Assembly: GCA_020630695.1 (NCBI GenBank)
Contig: JAHDIS010000024.1
Span: 1-49,267, forward strand
Length of the DNA: 49,267 bases
DNA from: Paracoccaceae bacterium
Lineage (GTDB): Bacteria; Pseudomonadota; Alphaproteobacteria; Rhodobacterales; Rhodobacteraceae
Reading direction: 5' to 3'
Part shown: one piece after another, positions 7,720 to 16,398 of the stretch
How positions within the stretch are numbered: position 1 is the first letter of the stretch
Layout: every line of letters starts with the position of its first letter
Made by a program: the position numbers and the translations under genes
The notes under the pieces: generated by a model
Told to the model about the DNA's origin: nothing
Seen by the model: only the letters and a program-made list of their open reading frames with translations
Databases searched by the model: none

Positions 7720-7938
7720 ATGACACGCCACATTTTTTTTCGTGACTTCACGTTGTGCAAGGCCGGTTTGCTGGCTGCTTTGATGGGGCTGGCTGTCTTC
7801 AGCGGCTCAGACACAGATCGGTTTGCGGCAAGCGCTATTCAGGATCAGGCTGAGCAGGACAAAGCCAAGGTTCTGCCCGCGGTTCTGGGCGCTGACGAAA
7901 AGTCTGGCTGCAAAAGCTGTCTGGGCACCGACATTTGA
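7720..7938 (+). CDS. Small protein with N-terminal hydrophobic segment and C-terminal CxxC
   Basis: A 72-aa protein of unknown function. The start at 7720 has an excellent ribosome site (GAAGGAG, 7 bases away); the frame extends further upstream without one. Residues about 12-31 (LCKAGLLAALMGLAVFSGS) are a signal peptide or membrane anchor. The remainder is charged and ends with GCKSCLGTDI, a CxxC pair that could bind a metal or form a disulphide. It converges on the response-regulator gene, with a hairpin between the two. Whether it belongs with the adjacent two-component system is not shown by the sequence. I do not recognise the family. Confidence 0.65.
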   Translation: MTRHIFFRDFTLCKAGLLAALMGLAVFSGSDTDRFAASAIQDQAEQDKAKVLPAVLGADEKSGCKSCLGTDI

Positions 7939-7948
7939 AATTCTGACT

Positions 7949-7980
7949 GGCGCAAGGTCTGATCTTCAGACGTTTGCGCC
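7949..7980. terminator. Hairpin at the convergent ends of the small-protein and response-regulator genes
   Basis: Nearly continuous stem: GGCGCAA pairs with TTGCGCC, and GTCTG with CAGAC, around ATCTT. It overlaps the last codons of the response-regulator gene. There is no clear T tract on either side, so terminator function is tentative. Confidence 0.4.
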
Positions 7981-8607
7981 CGTTCCTTGCAGGACGCCAT
8001 GCTCCAACGCGTAGCGCGTCAGGCCAGCGGTCGTGCTGATCCCCAGCTTGCGCTTGATGTTCTTGCGGTGCGTTTCGACCGTGCGGACCGAAATATCCAG
8101 CGTCAACGCCACTTCCTTGTTGGAATGCCCCTGCGCCAGTTGCAGCAGGATGGTCTGTTCCCGTGTCGTCAGTTGATCGCGCACGGATTCAGACGGGATC
8201 AGGGCCCCCTCGGCACCGGTACACAGATACCTTTCTCCGCGCATCACCGCATCAATGGCCTGTTTGATTTCTTCTGTGGGCACGTCTTTTAACACGTATC
8301 CGCGGGCACCGTGGCTCATCGCGGTTGAGATGTATTCCGGGGTGTCGTGCATCGACAAAACCAGAATGCGTGTCTCGGGCGCCTGTTCGAGGATCATCTC
8401 GGTTGCCGATAAACCGCCCAGACCGGGCATGTTGATGTCCATCAGGATCACGTCCGGAGCCAGCGTGTTCAACTGGTCTATCATCTGCTGACCGTCCGAC
8501 AATGTCGCCAGAACTTCGATGTCATCATAACTTTCCAGAATGGCTTCGATGCCCTCGGCGACCATCGGGTGATCGTCGACCACAACGACTCGGATTGTCT
8601 TTGTCAT
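7966..8607 (-). CDS. NarL/FixJ-type (LuxR HTH) response regulator
   Basis: A 213-aa transcriptional response regulator. The N-terminal receiver (VVVVDDHPMVAEGI) has the phospho-acceptor Asp in VILMDINMPGLGG and the conserved Lys in GYVLKDV. The C-terminal LuxR-type DNA-binding domain has LTTREQTILLQLAQGHSNKE and SVRTVETHRKNIKRKLGI. The gene overlaps the 3' end of the sensor kinase gene by 4 bases (ATGA), showing translational coupling and a cognate pair. The divergent TRAP transporter operon about 450 bp beyond the kinase gene is the most likely target. That is an inference from position. Confidence 0.93.
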   Translation of the reverse strand: MTKTIRVVVVDDHPMVAEGIEAILESYDDIEVLATLSDGQQMIDQLNTLAPDVILMDINMPGLGGLSATEMILEQAPETRILVLSMHDTPEYISTAMSHGARGYVLKDVPTEEIKQAIDAVMRGERYLCTGAEGALIPSESVRDQLTTREQTILLQLAQGHSNKEVALTLDISVRTVETHRKNIKRKLGISTTAGLTRYALEHGVLQGTGANV

Positions 8608-10043
8608 GCTTGCACCTTCTTGGCAGGGCTGTTCTGGGGCGCGGCTTTGTCACCTTTTTCGGGTGGCAGCAAATGCGACAGGGGAACCTGCGCTTCGATA
8701 ACCGTTCCGGATCTGGAAGACAGCACGCGCAACGTACCGCCCAGCTGTTCCATCCGCTCTTGCATATTGCGTAGACCAATCCCGGGTGAGGGATGACGTC
8801 TGTTGGTTTCAATCCCTTGTCCGTCATCGGAAATGCGCAGGGTTGCACCGGTTCGGTGCCCACGCAGATCAATCTGGACACTTGATGCGCCGGAATGCCG
8901 TTCCACGTTTGTCAGCGCTTCCTGAGCGATCCGGTACAGCGCGATCTTTGCGTCCTGATCCAGACGGTTGCGAAAAACAACCGTGTTGAAGCCTGTATCG
9001 ATACCAGTGCGTTGGCGGAAATCGTCAGTCAGAGCCTTCAGGGCAGGGCCGAGACCCAAATCGTCCAGAACCCCGGGGCGCAGATCGCGGCTGATGCGGC
9101 GCACTTCGTTGATGGCCATCGACAAGTTGCCGATGCCTTTGTCCAGTGTTTCGCCCGCGCGCACGTCTCCGGCCTCGACGCGGCGCCGGGTTATGTCCAG
9201 AGCATATTTGATGCCCACGAGGATTTGGCTGATCCCGTCGTGCAGCTCGCGTGCAACGCGCCCGCGTTCCTGTTCTTGCGTATCAAAGACACGCTGGGTC
9301 AGCTCTTTCAGCTTTGCGTCGGCCAGTCGGCGTTCGCGGATGTTCAGGAACAGGCCGGAAAGGAACACAACCAATAGCGCCGCAAGCGTAATGATACTGA
9401 TATAGAAAAACGTCTGCTGCACCCGCGTTTCCACCTCGGCGCGGGTCGCCGCGACAGAAGCCAGTACGTCGTCGATGAAAACGCCGGTTCCAACCGCCCA
9501 ACGCCATGATGGGAAGGACGTGATGTAGGTGATCATCCGGCCTTCTTCGCCGGTCGAAGGTTTGGGCCAAAGGTGTTCGACGTAGCCTGCACCAGAGCGC
9601 GCGGTAAAGATGAATTCCTGAACAACGGCAGTGCCTTCGCTGTCCTGCAGGTTCCACCAGTTCCTGTTGATCATCTCGGTTTGGCGCGGAGACACGATGT
9701 TGTTTCCGTCGTAGTCGTAGACAAAGAAAAAGCCTTCGTCGCCATAGATCATGGCTGCGAGGATTTGCTGAACCGTTTCCTTTGAAGCCTCGTCCTCGGG
9801 CGATGCTGAACCGTAGATGAAATAGAACCCGTTCCGCGCCTGAGTGAGGTAGTTGCGAAGCTCGCGCTTCTTGGCTTCAATGAGCTGGGTTTCGAGACTG
9901 CGGATTTCCCGTTCGGCCAGCGCGCGGGACTGAGCGGCCACAAGCAGCGCAATGGCCGATGCCGCCAGAATCAGCGGCACCGAGGCCAGAAGAAACAGCT
10001 TCTGCCCATAAGTCAGCCTTAGTCGGTCAAACAACGCGCTCAT
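8604..10043 (-). CDS. Membrane sensor histidine kinase with periplasmic Cache domain
   Basis: A 479-aa NarX-type kinase. A first membrane helix lies at about residues 14-32 (FLLASVPLILAASAIALLV), followed by a periplasmic Cache-like domain (about 40-205) containing EGFFFVYDYDGNNIV and SWRWAVGTGVFIDDV. The second helix (about 208-232, YISIITLAALLVVFLSGLF) is followed by a HisKA_3 region with phospho-acceptor H268 in RELHDGISQILVGI. The ATPase part has the N box AQEALTNVERHS and the G box SDDGQGIE. Cache domains typically bind small organic acids, which suits the neighbouring TRAP organic-acid transporter. The gene is translationally coupled to its response regulator and divergent from the TRAP operon. 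Confidence 0.9.
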   Translation of the reverse strand: MSALFDRLRLTYGQKLFLLASVPLILAASAIALLVAAQSRALAEREIRSLETQLIEAKKRELRNYLTQARNGFYFIYGSASPEDEASKETVQQILAAMIYGDEGFFFVYDYDGNNIVSPRQTEMINRNWWNLQDSEGTAVVQEFIFTARSGAGYVEHLWPKPSTGEEGRMITYITSFPSWRWAVGTGVFIDDVLASVAATRAEVETRVQQTFFYISIITLAALLVVFLSGLFLNIRERRLADAKLKELTQRVFDTQEQERGRVARELHDGISQILVGIKYALDITRRRVEAGDVRAGETLDKGIGNLSMAINEVRRISRDLRPGVLDDLGLGPALKALTDDFRQRTGIDTGFNTVVFRNRLDQDAKIALYRIAQEALTNVERHSGASSVQIDLRGHRTGATLRISDDGQGIETNRRHPSPGIGLRNMQERMEQLGGTLRVLSSRSGTVIEAQVPLSHLLPPEKGDKAAPQNSPAKKVQA

Positions 10044-10384
10044 GCGCCTTAGCTAGCCCGAAGATCGGGCCAGAGGCAAATCCAGAGCGTTTTTGCGGGC
10101 TTTCGACAATTGGATTTGAAGTGCGGTCCGGCCGCTTGGATCTTGGCGGCCTGCCAAAAAACTGTGTTGCTGGGTTGTGTTTGGGGTTTGCTCAGCGATT
10201 TTCGAGCGTCAAATCGAGGTCCTTTCGATCGCCTGAAGACCGGGCATGATGGGGCGACGAATCATCGATTCGGAACCGGCGAATCTGTGGTCTACCGTGC
10301 AATGATTTAGCCTAAATGCATGAAATGTGAGCGTTAACAGTACGATCAAACTATACGCATTTGTCTGTTTTTCGCGCTTAACTC

Positions 10385-10425
10385 CGTAGCAGTGGGTATT
10401 TCATTACGTAGGGGGCGCGACTACG
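10385..10425 (+). promoter_or_regulatory. CGTAG repeats upstream of the TRAP operon
   Basis: The 450-bp gap 10044-10493 separates the sensor kinase gene from the divergent TRAP operon. CGTAG occurs at 10385-10389 and again 22 bp (two helical turns) later at 10407-10411, and its inverse CTACG at 10421-10425. These could be binding half-sites for the LuxR-type regulator. No gene was seen in the rest of the gap, and the promoter elements could not be fixed. Confidence 0.3.
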
Positions 10426-10493
10426 CTTTGCGCACTTTAACCGATCCGCGCGGGGGTATGCCCCGTCGCACGACCATATCTGGGAGGATACAC

Positions 10494-11579
10494 ATGGATC
10501 GTCGTTCTTTTCTAAAAGCATCCACGGTTGGCGCAGGCGCCGCAGCGGCTTCGTCGCTGGCAGCACCGGCCTATGCGCAGGGCAAGCGTTCGCTGACCAT
10601 GGTCACATCGTGGCCGCGCGGCTTTGCCGTTCTGGATGACGCGGCTACGCTGCTGGAAGAATATGTTGCCGGTATTTCCGATGGTGAACTGACCATCGAC
10701 AAGAAAGCGCCGGGCGAACTGGTTGGCGCACTGGAAGTGTTTGACGCCGTTTCGTCGGGTCAGGCTGACATGTACCACTCGGCTGATTACTACTTCATCG
10801 GTCAGCACCCGGGCTATGCCTACTTCACAGCTGTTCCATTCGGTGGCACCGCACAGGAAGTCACCAACTGGTACCACCACGGTGGCGGTCAGGAACTGCA
10901 CGACGAGCTGGGCCAGATCTTCAACCTGAAGGGCCTGCTGGCTGGTAACTCCGGTTCGCAGTCCGGTGGCTGGTTCCGCAAGGAAATCAATTCGGCTGAC
11001 GACTTCAACGGCCTCAAGTTCCGTATGCCTGGCCTCGGCGGCAAGGTTCTGGGCAAGCTGGGCGCATCCGTTCAGAACATTCCGGGCGGTGAACTGTATC
11101 AGGCGCTGTCGTCTGGTGCTCTGGACGGTCTGGAGTGGGTTGGCCCAATGGCTGACGAACGCGCCGGCTTCCAGGAAGTTGCCAAGATCTACTACACTGC
11201 GGGCTTCCACGAGCCAGGTTCGGCTCTGGCATCTTCGGTCAACCTCGACGTCTGGAATGACCTGAGCGACAAGCACAAGAACATCCTGAACGTTGCATCG
11301 CAGGCTGTTACACACTTCCAGCTGGCTCAGACACTGGCCAACAACGGTGCCGCTCTGGCCCGTCTGCAGGCGCAGGGCGTCAAGACGCTTCAGTTCTCCG
11401 ACGATGTATGGGACGCCTTCGGCCGTGCCTCTGCAGAAGTCATGGACGAGAACATGGGCGACGAAATCTTCGCCAAGATCCGCAAGTCCTTCGAAGAAAG
11501 CCTCGCGAACTCCGCGGCGTGGATTCAGAAGTCGGACGGCTACTACGTCGAGCAGCGCGTACGCGTGCTGGGCGGCTAA
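10494..11579 (+). CDS. TRAP transporter solute-binding protein, TakP-like
   Basis: Periplasmic substrate-binding subunit (361 aa) of a sodium-driven TRAP transporter. It resembles the TakP family, which binds pyruvate and other 2-oxo acids. The N-terminus has a twin-arginine type signal (MDRRSFLKAS, then GAGAAAASSLAAPAYAQG), with likely cleavage after AYA. Family motifs include the carboxylate-binding Arg in FNGLKFRMPG (R177) and the E214-W215 pair in DGLEWVGPM; in TakP an adjacent Glu-Trp pair helps bind sodium and ligand (from memory). GGGAGG sits 6 bases before the start. It is the first gene of the operon and is followed by a hairpin, as expected for a subunit made in excess. The exact substrate is not determined by sequence. 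Confidence 0.88.
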   Translation: MDRRSFLKASTVGAGAAAASSLAAPAYAQGKRSLTMVTSWPRGFAVLDDAATLLEEYVAGISDGELTIDKKAPGELVGALEVFDAVSSGQADMYHSADYYFIGQHPGYAYFTAVPFGGTAQEVTNWYHHGGGQELHDELGQIFNLKGLLAGNSGSQSGGWFRKEINSADDFNGLKFRMPGLGGKVLGKLGASVQNIPGGELYQALSSGALDGLEWVGPMADERAGFQEVAKIYYTAGFHEPGSALASSVNLDVWNDLSDKHKNILNVASQAVTHFQLAQTLANNGAALARLQAQGVKTLQFSDDVWDAFGRASAEVMDENMGDEIFAKIRKSFEESLANSAAWIQKSDGYYVEQRVRVLGG

Positions 11580-11599
11580 GCTTCCCGCGAAAACACTGC

Positions 11600-11625
11600 G
11601 AAAGGCTCCCCTGTGGGGGCCTTTC
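11600..11625 (+). terminator. Hairpin between TRAP binding-protein and small-permease genes
   Basis: Stem GAAAGG / CCTTTC continuing into TCCCC / GGGGG around TGT, with only a weak T-rich tail (ACTTTAT). It is likely a partial terminator or 3'-end stabiliser that sets high binding-protein and lower permease expression. Confidence 0.6.
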
Positions 11626-11700
11626 ACTTTATCAAGATGAATGTCCGTCCGGCACTGTAGGCCGAGACCTGTGGGTGTGCGGACAACTTTGGGGGACATA

Positions 11701-12639
11701 ATGGAAGAAGACGCCGCAAACGGGCTTGGTTCCTGGATCCTTTGGATCGCTGAGAACCTCGCGCTGTCCATCTACAACATCGGATATGCGCTGACACATC
11801 CGTCGGCCTGGCTGGACTGGATCACCTGGAACAACACCACCGAAGACAAAGCATCGATCATGCGGGTCGTGTACTACGGCGCTTCGGTCGAGTTCTTCTT
11901 TGCCGCCTTTACCGTTTTCCTGTTGATTTTCATCGTGGGTGTCTGGCGCAACAATTTCCTGTGGGGCGTGGTTCGCGCGCTTGAAGGATTGGCCAACACG
12001 GTTGGTCGCTTTGCTGCCTGGGCAGGCCTGTTCATGGTCTTGCAGCAGGTCATCATCGTTTTCATGCAGCGGATTTTTACACGACCCGACATCTCGATCG
12101 GTTTCGGTATTCCACTGCAGTTCGATATCTCCTGGTTCGCCGAAGAACTAAAGCTTTTCAATGCCATGGTCGTGTGCCTGTGCCTGACATACACCTTCGT
12201 CCAAGGCGGACACGTGCGCGTCGATCTGGTTTACTCGGCCGTGTCTCACCGTGCCAAGCGCGTGATCGACATGGTCGGTTCAATGATCTTCATGCTTCCC
12301 ATGGCGGTTCTGGTGTGGATGTACACATGGTTCTTCATGTGGCGTTCGCTGATCGTGCCTCCGGTGGCACCAACAGACCCGCTGCAGCGGCTTGAACTCA
12401 AAGCCCGCGCGGTGCGCTGGAACGTCGAAACCATCGGGTTCAGCCCGAACGGGTTCACAGGGTATTTCCTGTTCAAGATCCTGATGATCATCATGGTCGG
12501 AATGATCTTTATCCACGCATGGGCGTTCTTCTATCGCTCGTACCTGGAGTGGAAAGAGGGCCCCGAATCCGAGGGCAAATATCTGGACAAAGACGTGCTC
12601 GAGCAGGGTGAAGAACCCTACGATCACGCGGAATTCTGA
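11701..12639 (+). CDS. TRAP transporter small permease subunit (DctQ-type)
   Basis: A 312-aa integral membrane protein that scaffolds the large permease. DctQ proteins usually have four helices in 160-200 residues; this one is longer. Hydrophobic segments lie near residues 15-30, 62-82, 98-122, 158-172, 192-214 and 258-285. The central part, LKLFNAMVVCLCLTYTFVQGGHVRVDLVY, carries the family's typical HVRVD motif. The start at 11701 follows GGGGGA; an upstream in-frame ATG at 11641 lacks a site. It lies between the binding-protein gene and the large permease gene, with an 11-bp gap to the latter. Confidence 0.87.
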   Translation: MEEDAANGLGSWILWIAENLALSIYNIGYALTHPSAWLDWITWNNTTEDKASIMRVVYYGASVEFFFAAFTVFLLIFIVGVWRNNFLWGVVRALEGLANTVGRFAAWAGLFMVLQQVIIVFMQRIFTRPDISIGFGIPLQFDISWFAEELKLFNAMVVCLCLTYTFVQGGHVRVDLVYSAVSHRAKRVIDMVGSMIFMLPMAVLVWMYTWFFMWRSLIVPPVAPTDPLQRLELKARAVRWNVETIGFSPNGFTGYFLFKILMIIMVGMIFIHAWAFFYRSYLEWKEGPESEGKYLDKDVLEQGEEPYDHAEF

Positions 12640-12650
12640 GGGGCAGGAAT

Positions 12651-15008
12651 ATGATTTTCGGATTGGATGGGGTCGAAATCGGCCTGATCATCGTCTTTCT
12701 CATGCTGTTTTCGGCAATCCTGTCAGGCTTTCCGGTGGCCTTTGCCATCGGCGGAGCAGGGGTTCTGTCGTTCGGCATCATCACGGCTCTGGACAGCGCA
12801 GGATTGCTGATACACCAGGCCATCGACACTGGCTCGGACGCCTATCAGGCCTTGCTGGCCGATGGGGTCGCGGCCAAGGGCATATCCGTCTTTACGCATC
12901 CGGACTTACCCAGGATTGCAACGGACTCGATCTTCCCAGATGGGGATGCCGCTAACGCGATGAAGCGCGTGATCGCGGGCATCACAAACCGGATCAACGA
13001 ACGCGTTATCGCAGGTCAGTCTATCGAAACACTTTTGGCTGTTTTGATGTTTGTTCTGATGGGCATCGTGCTTGAACGCTCCAAGATCGCGAACGACCTT
13101 CTGACCACGATGGCGCGGGTCTTTGGCCCACTGCCGGGCGGTCTGGCTGTTTCGATCGTTGTTGTGGGTGCATTCCTGGCGGCCTCGACCGGGATCGTGG
13201 GTGCGACGGTTGTAACCATGGGTTTGCTGGCGCTTCCGACCATGCTTCGAAACAACTACTCGCCGGAACTGGCGACGGGCGTTATCGCGGCTTCGGGTAC
13301 GCTCGGGCAGATCATCCCACCTTCAATCGTGATTGTTCTGCTGGGCACGCTTGCCGGGGATTTGTACTCTGCCGCGCAGGAAGAGCGCGCCCAGTTGGAA
13401 GGTTGCACAGACGCGCTGACCTATCTGGGTGAACCGGCTGTTCTGTCGGTCGGTACCTTGTTCCAGGCGGCGCTATTGCCGGGTATCCTGCTGGCCGGTC
13501 TTTATGCGGCCTATGCCTTTGGCTTTGCGATGCTGAACCCGTCCAAGGCCCCCGCGGTTGAGCTGGGATCCGCAAACAACGAACCTGTGACCCGGTCCGA
13601 AGCCTTCACCTGGTATCTTGGTGTGCCGGTGGCTCTGATCGCCGGTGCGTTGTTGTTTGGTCAGGTCAACATCGTTGGCACTCAGAACACCACGGTTTCG
13701 AGCTTCTCTGACCTGGGTGAAGGCGCGAGCCTGCGTACCAACGTGTCAGAGCAGTGTCAGGCCTCGATGATCGAGCTGCACGGCCAGTCCGCTTGGGACA
13801 CGGCAATGGAAGAGCAGGCGGCAATCGAAGCTTCTGGTGGCCAGCAGGAAAGCGTGCGCCGTTCGCCTGAAGAAATCGAACAGATCCGTGCCGACATGGT
13901 CAGCAACGCCGCCCCAATCGGGATCGGTATCGCGGTTCTGTCGGTCATCTTTGGCCTGATCTTGTCGTTCGCTCGGGGCGTGTCCCCATCGTCGGATCCG
14001 CGTCCATTGTTGATCGGTGCGGCTGGTATCGTGCTTGGCTGTCTTGTGGATATCATGCTGATAGGGCCGCTTACATCTGCCTCTGGTACTGTTGCGATGA
14101 TGCTCATTCCATGGGCCATGACGGTCTTTGGGTGCTATCACGCGATGATGCGACTGGCGCAAAACGAACTGCTGCGCGTGGTCTTCCCGCCGTTGATCCT
14201 GATCATTGCCGTTCTTGGCTCGATCCTTGGCGGGATCACGAACCCGACGCCTGCAGCGGCACTGGGTGCGGCGGGCGCCATTATGCTGGCGGCTTATCGC
14301 AAGCTGAAGGACGAAGATAAATCGCCCAAGGTGATCATCTGGTCCACTCTGGCGGTTGTTCTGCTGATCCTCGTCGGGATCAACTTTGACCTTCGGATCA
14401 ACACTGAAGAGGTCAGCGCCGAAAGCTGGGTGGCGTTCTTCTTTGCCAACGCGCTGTATCTCTATGCGCTCTTCGGGCTGTTGTTCTCGTGCTGGGTTCT
14501 GTACCGGTCCGGGGTTCTAACGCCGGCGGTACGGGAAACGGCCAAGGTGACGAGTATGGTCTTCACCATTCTCATTGCCTCGCAGTTGTTGAATCTCGTG
14601 GTGATCTCCTTTGGTGGCGAACACTACATCCAGCAGTTCCTGCGGAGCTTTGAGAACCCGGCCACGGCCTTCATCATCGTGATGATCATCCTGTTTATTC
14701 TGGGCTTCGTGCTCGACTTCCTGGAGATCATCTACATCGTTGTGCCAATCGTCGGTCCGGTTATCTACGGTGCGCATTTTGATCCAAAGTGGGTCACGAT
14801 CATGATTGCGGTGAACCTGCAGACCTCGTTCCTGACGCCGCCCTTTGGCTTCGCGCTGTTCTACCTTCGCGGTGTGGCGCCCAAAGAGGTGACCACCGGG
14901 CACATTTATCGCGGGGTTATTCCCTTCGTGCTGATCCAGGTGGTTGGTCTGCTGATCCTGTGGTTCTTCCCCGGGATTGTGACGATCGTTCCCGATCTGA
15001 TGCCCTGA
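12651..15008 (+). CDS. TRAP transporter large permease subunit (DctM-type), oversized
   Basis: Membrane subunit that carries solute and sodium across the inner membrane. At 785 aa it is nearly twice the usual 425-residue DctM. The N-terminal half has LLAVLMFVLMGIVLERSKIAND, AASTGIVGATVVTMG and SGTLGQIIPPSIVIVLLGTLAGD. The family C-terminus is present at the end (DFLEIIYIVVPIVGP, then NLQTSFLTPPFGFALFYLRGVAP). Between them, roughly residues 240-600, is an extension with a soluble acidic stretch (SEQCQASMIELHGQSAWDTA...) and several extra hydrophobic segments. A short soluble insert also occurs near residues 45-120. It completes the TRAP operon and is followed by a terminator. Confidence 0.9.
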   Translation: MIFGLDGVEIGLIIVFLMLFSAILSGFPVAFAIGGAGVLSFGIITALDSAGLLIHQAIDTGSDAYQALLADGVAAKGISVFTHPDLPRIATDSIFPDGDAANAMKRVIAGITNRINERVIAGQSIETLLAVLMFVLMGIVLERSKIANDLLTTMARVFGPLPGGLAVSIVVVGAFLAASTGIVGATVVTMGLLALPTMLRNNYSPELATGVIAASGTLGQIIPPSIVIVLLGTLAGDLYSAAQEERAQLEGCTDALTYLGEPAVLSVGTLFQAALLPGILLAGLYAAYAFGFAMLNPSKAPAVELGSANNEPVTRSEAFTWYLGVPVALIAGALLFGQVNIVGTQNTTVSSFSDLGEGASLRTNVSEQCQASMIELHGQSAWDTAMEEQAAIEASGGQQESVRRSPEEIEQIRADMVSNAAPIGIGIAVLSVIFGLILSFARGVSPSSDPRPLLIGAAGIVLGCLVDIMLIGPLTSASGTVAMMLIPWAMTVFGCYHAMMRLAQNELLRVVFPPLILIIAVLGSILGGITNPTPAAALGAAGAIMLAAYRKLKDEDKSPKVIIWSTLAVVLLILVGINFDLRINTEEVSAESWVAFFFANALYLYALFGLLFSCWVLYRSGVLTPAVRETAKVTSMVFTILIASQLLNLVVISFGGEHYIQQFLRSFENPATAFIIVMIILFILGFVLDFLEIIYIVVPIVGPVIYGAHFDPKWVTIMIAVNLQTSFLTPPFGFALFYLRGVAPKEVTTGHIYRGVIPFVLIQVVGLLILWFFPGIVTIVPDLMP

Positions 15009-15035
15009 GCCGGGGTTGACTGGATGATACAATCA

Positions 15036-15062
15036 GGGGCTGTCCGCTAGGGCAGCCCTTTT
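15036..15062 (+). terminator. Terminator of the TRAP operon
   Basis: Nine-pair stem GGGCTGTCC / GGGCAGCCC (one G-T pair) around GCTA, followed by TTTTC, 30 bp after the large permease stop codon. Confidence 0.85.
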
Positions 15063-15068
15063 CAACTG

Positions 15069-15082
15069 TGGCACAAGTGCCA
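15069..15082. promoter_or_regulatory. 14-bp palindrome
   Basis: TGGCAC-AA-GTGCCA, a perfect 6-bp inverted repeat just after the TRAP terminator and about 107 bp before the next small gene. It could be an operator. It lacks the TTGC needed for a sigma-54 promoter. Confidence 0.3.
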
Positions 15083-15101
15083 GTATCCCTAAGAAATACA
15101 C

Positions 15102-15132
15102 ACCTAAAAGGCGAGTATAGAATCTTTTAGGT
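15102..15132. promoter_or_regulatory. Long inverted repeat upstream of a small membrane-protein gene
   Basis: Perfect 9-bp arms ACCTAAAAG / CTTTTAGGT around 13 bases that include TATAGAAT, a plausible -10 element. It ends 57 bp before the ATG at 15190. A regulator bound here would overlap the promoter of that gene. No adjacent regulator gene is present. Confidence 0.4.
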
Positions 15133-15189
15133 TGCTTTGCGCCGACTGCGGGATAGCGTTGAAAAAAAGAGCAGATCAGGCAAGCACAC

Positions 15190-15435
15190 ATGGCATCAAC
15201 CCGAGCGGAAGCGCTGGCGCGTTATGCGCGCACCAAGCGTGTGAATGACGTGACTTTGGTTCGCAAGCATCAGGACGGTGAAGGCTGGGACAGCGGCTTT
15301 GACGACTGGCTTGGCCCATTTCATGAACAGGACCGTCATTCGTTAGCCATTGATGCCGGCTATATTTTGCGTGCCGCAATCCTGATCACTGGCTGTCTGA
15401 CAATGACACCCGCGCTGCCGTATCTGCTGGGCTAA
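15190..15435 (+). CDS. Small hypothetical protein with C-terminal membrane segment
   Basis: An 81-aa protein of unknown function. Residues 1-53 are charged and soluble (ALARYARTKRVNDVTLV, then GWDSGFDDWLGPF). The last roughly 25 residues (GYILRAAILITGCLTMTPALP) are hydrophobic and could form one membrane helix. The upstream region carries two palindromes, so it is probably a regulated single gene. It converges with bpt, 16 bp between the stops. The ribosome site is weak (CAGGCAAG). I do not recognise the family. Confidence 0.6.
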   Translation: MASTRAEALARYARTKRVNDVTLVRKHQDGEGWDSGFDDWLGPFHEQDRHSLAIDAGYILRAAILITGCLTMTPALPYLLG

Positions 15436-15451
15436 TCAGTGGTCTAGTCGG

Positions 15452-16267
15452 TCACGTACCGCGCGTGTCAGGCAGCGAGATATTTGCGACCTGTTCCGCA
15501 ATTGGATCTGTTGAAAGAGGATGCATGTCGGACTCGTAGCGTGACGCGTCTCCCAGATCTTCCCACTGGCCTTTGCGATACACTTCAACGGCGGAAAACT
15601 GCGCCTTGTAGCCCATCTTGTCGCTGCCGGGCACCCAATAGCCAAGATAGACATAGGGTAGGCCGGTTTCGCGGGCGATGTCGATGTGATCGAGGATCAT
15701 CCAGGTTCCCAGGCTCTTGCTGGCATAGTCCGGATCGTAAAACGAATAGACCATCGACAGACCGTCATCGAGCATGTCGGTCAGACACACTGCCACCAGT
15801 TGGTCCGTGCTTTGATCAACGTATTCGATGACCCGGCTTCGGATCGGCGTTTCTTCGATCATCGCCGCGAACTCGAAGACGTCCATATCCGCCATACCGC
15901 CATCGGCATGGCGGGCATCGAGATAGCGGCGGAACAGGTCATATTGCTCTTCGCTGGCCCAAGGGCTGGCCACGCGGCGCGTCAGGCCAGAGTTCCGCTT
16001 TTTCGTGCGGGATTGGCTGCGGCTTGGTTTGAAGTCTTCGATGCGAATACGCGCGGACAAACAGGCCGCGCAATCCGAACAAGAGGGCCGGTACAGAACG
16101 TTCTGCGACCGACGAAAGCCCTGTTTCGACAGGCTGTCGTTCAATTTGGATGCGCTGTCACCCTGAAGAGCCGTGAACAATTTACGCTCCATCCGGCCCG
16201 GCAGATAAGGGCAAGGCTGGGGAGCCGTCACATAAAATTGCGGCGCAAGGGGCAATGAGTGGCGCAT
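15452..16267 (-). CDS. bpt: Aspartate/glutamate leucyltransferase (N-end rule)
   Basis: Transfers leucine from Leu-tRNA to proteins with N-terminal Asp or Glu, marking them for ClpS/ClpAP degradation. The 271-aa product has the family's N-terminal [13 protein letters not shown] and the cysteine cluster [15 protein letters not shown]. The conserved C-terminal GNAT-like part contains [20 protein letters not shown] and [20 protein letters not shown]. The eukaryotic-type ATE fold and length match bacterial Bpt. It is expressed on its own: a terminator (16329-16365) separates it from the upstream RDD gene. Confidence 0.93.
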   Translation of the reverse strand: MRHSLPLAPQFYVTAPQPCPYLPGRMERKLFTALQGDSASKLNDSLSKQGFRRSQNVLYRPSCSDCAACLSARIRIEDFKPSRSQSRTKKRNSGLTRRVASPWASEEQYDLFRRYLDARHADGGMADMDVFEFAAMIEETPIRSRVIEYVDQSTDQLVAVCLTDMLDDGLSMVYSFYDPDYASKSLGTWMILDHIDIARETGLPYVYLGYWVPGSDKMGYKAQFSAVEVYRKGQWEDLGDASRYESDMHPLSTDPIAEQVANISLPDTRGT

Positions 16268-16328
16268 GAAAGACCTTTTTGAGCGTTAATCAAACGGTAA
16301 CAATGATTGTCAGGACAGCCAACCCCCC

Positions 16329-16365
16329 CAAAATGGCGAGGCCACGCCAGCAGGCGAGACCTCGC
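16329..16365 (-). terminator. Terminator after the RDD gene
   Basis: Read on the minus strand, outer stem GCGAGG / CCTCGC encloses an inner CGCC-TGCT-GGCG hairpin and is followed by CATTTTGG. It lies between the RDD gene and bpt. Confidence 0.65.
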
Positions 16366-16398
16366 TTTTGCGATTGTGGGATCGGTTGTTTGCGGCGC

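Noticed and set aside
15069-15082. Sigma-54 promoter TGGCAC
   Set aside because: The required TTGC at the correct spacing is missing.
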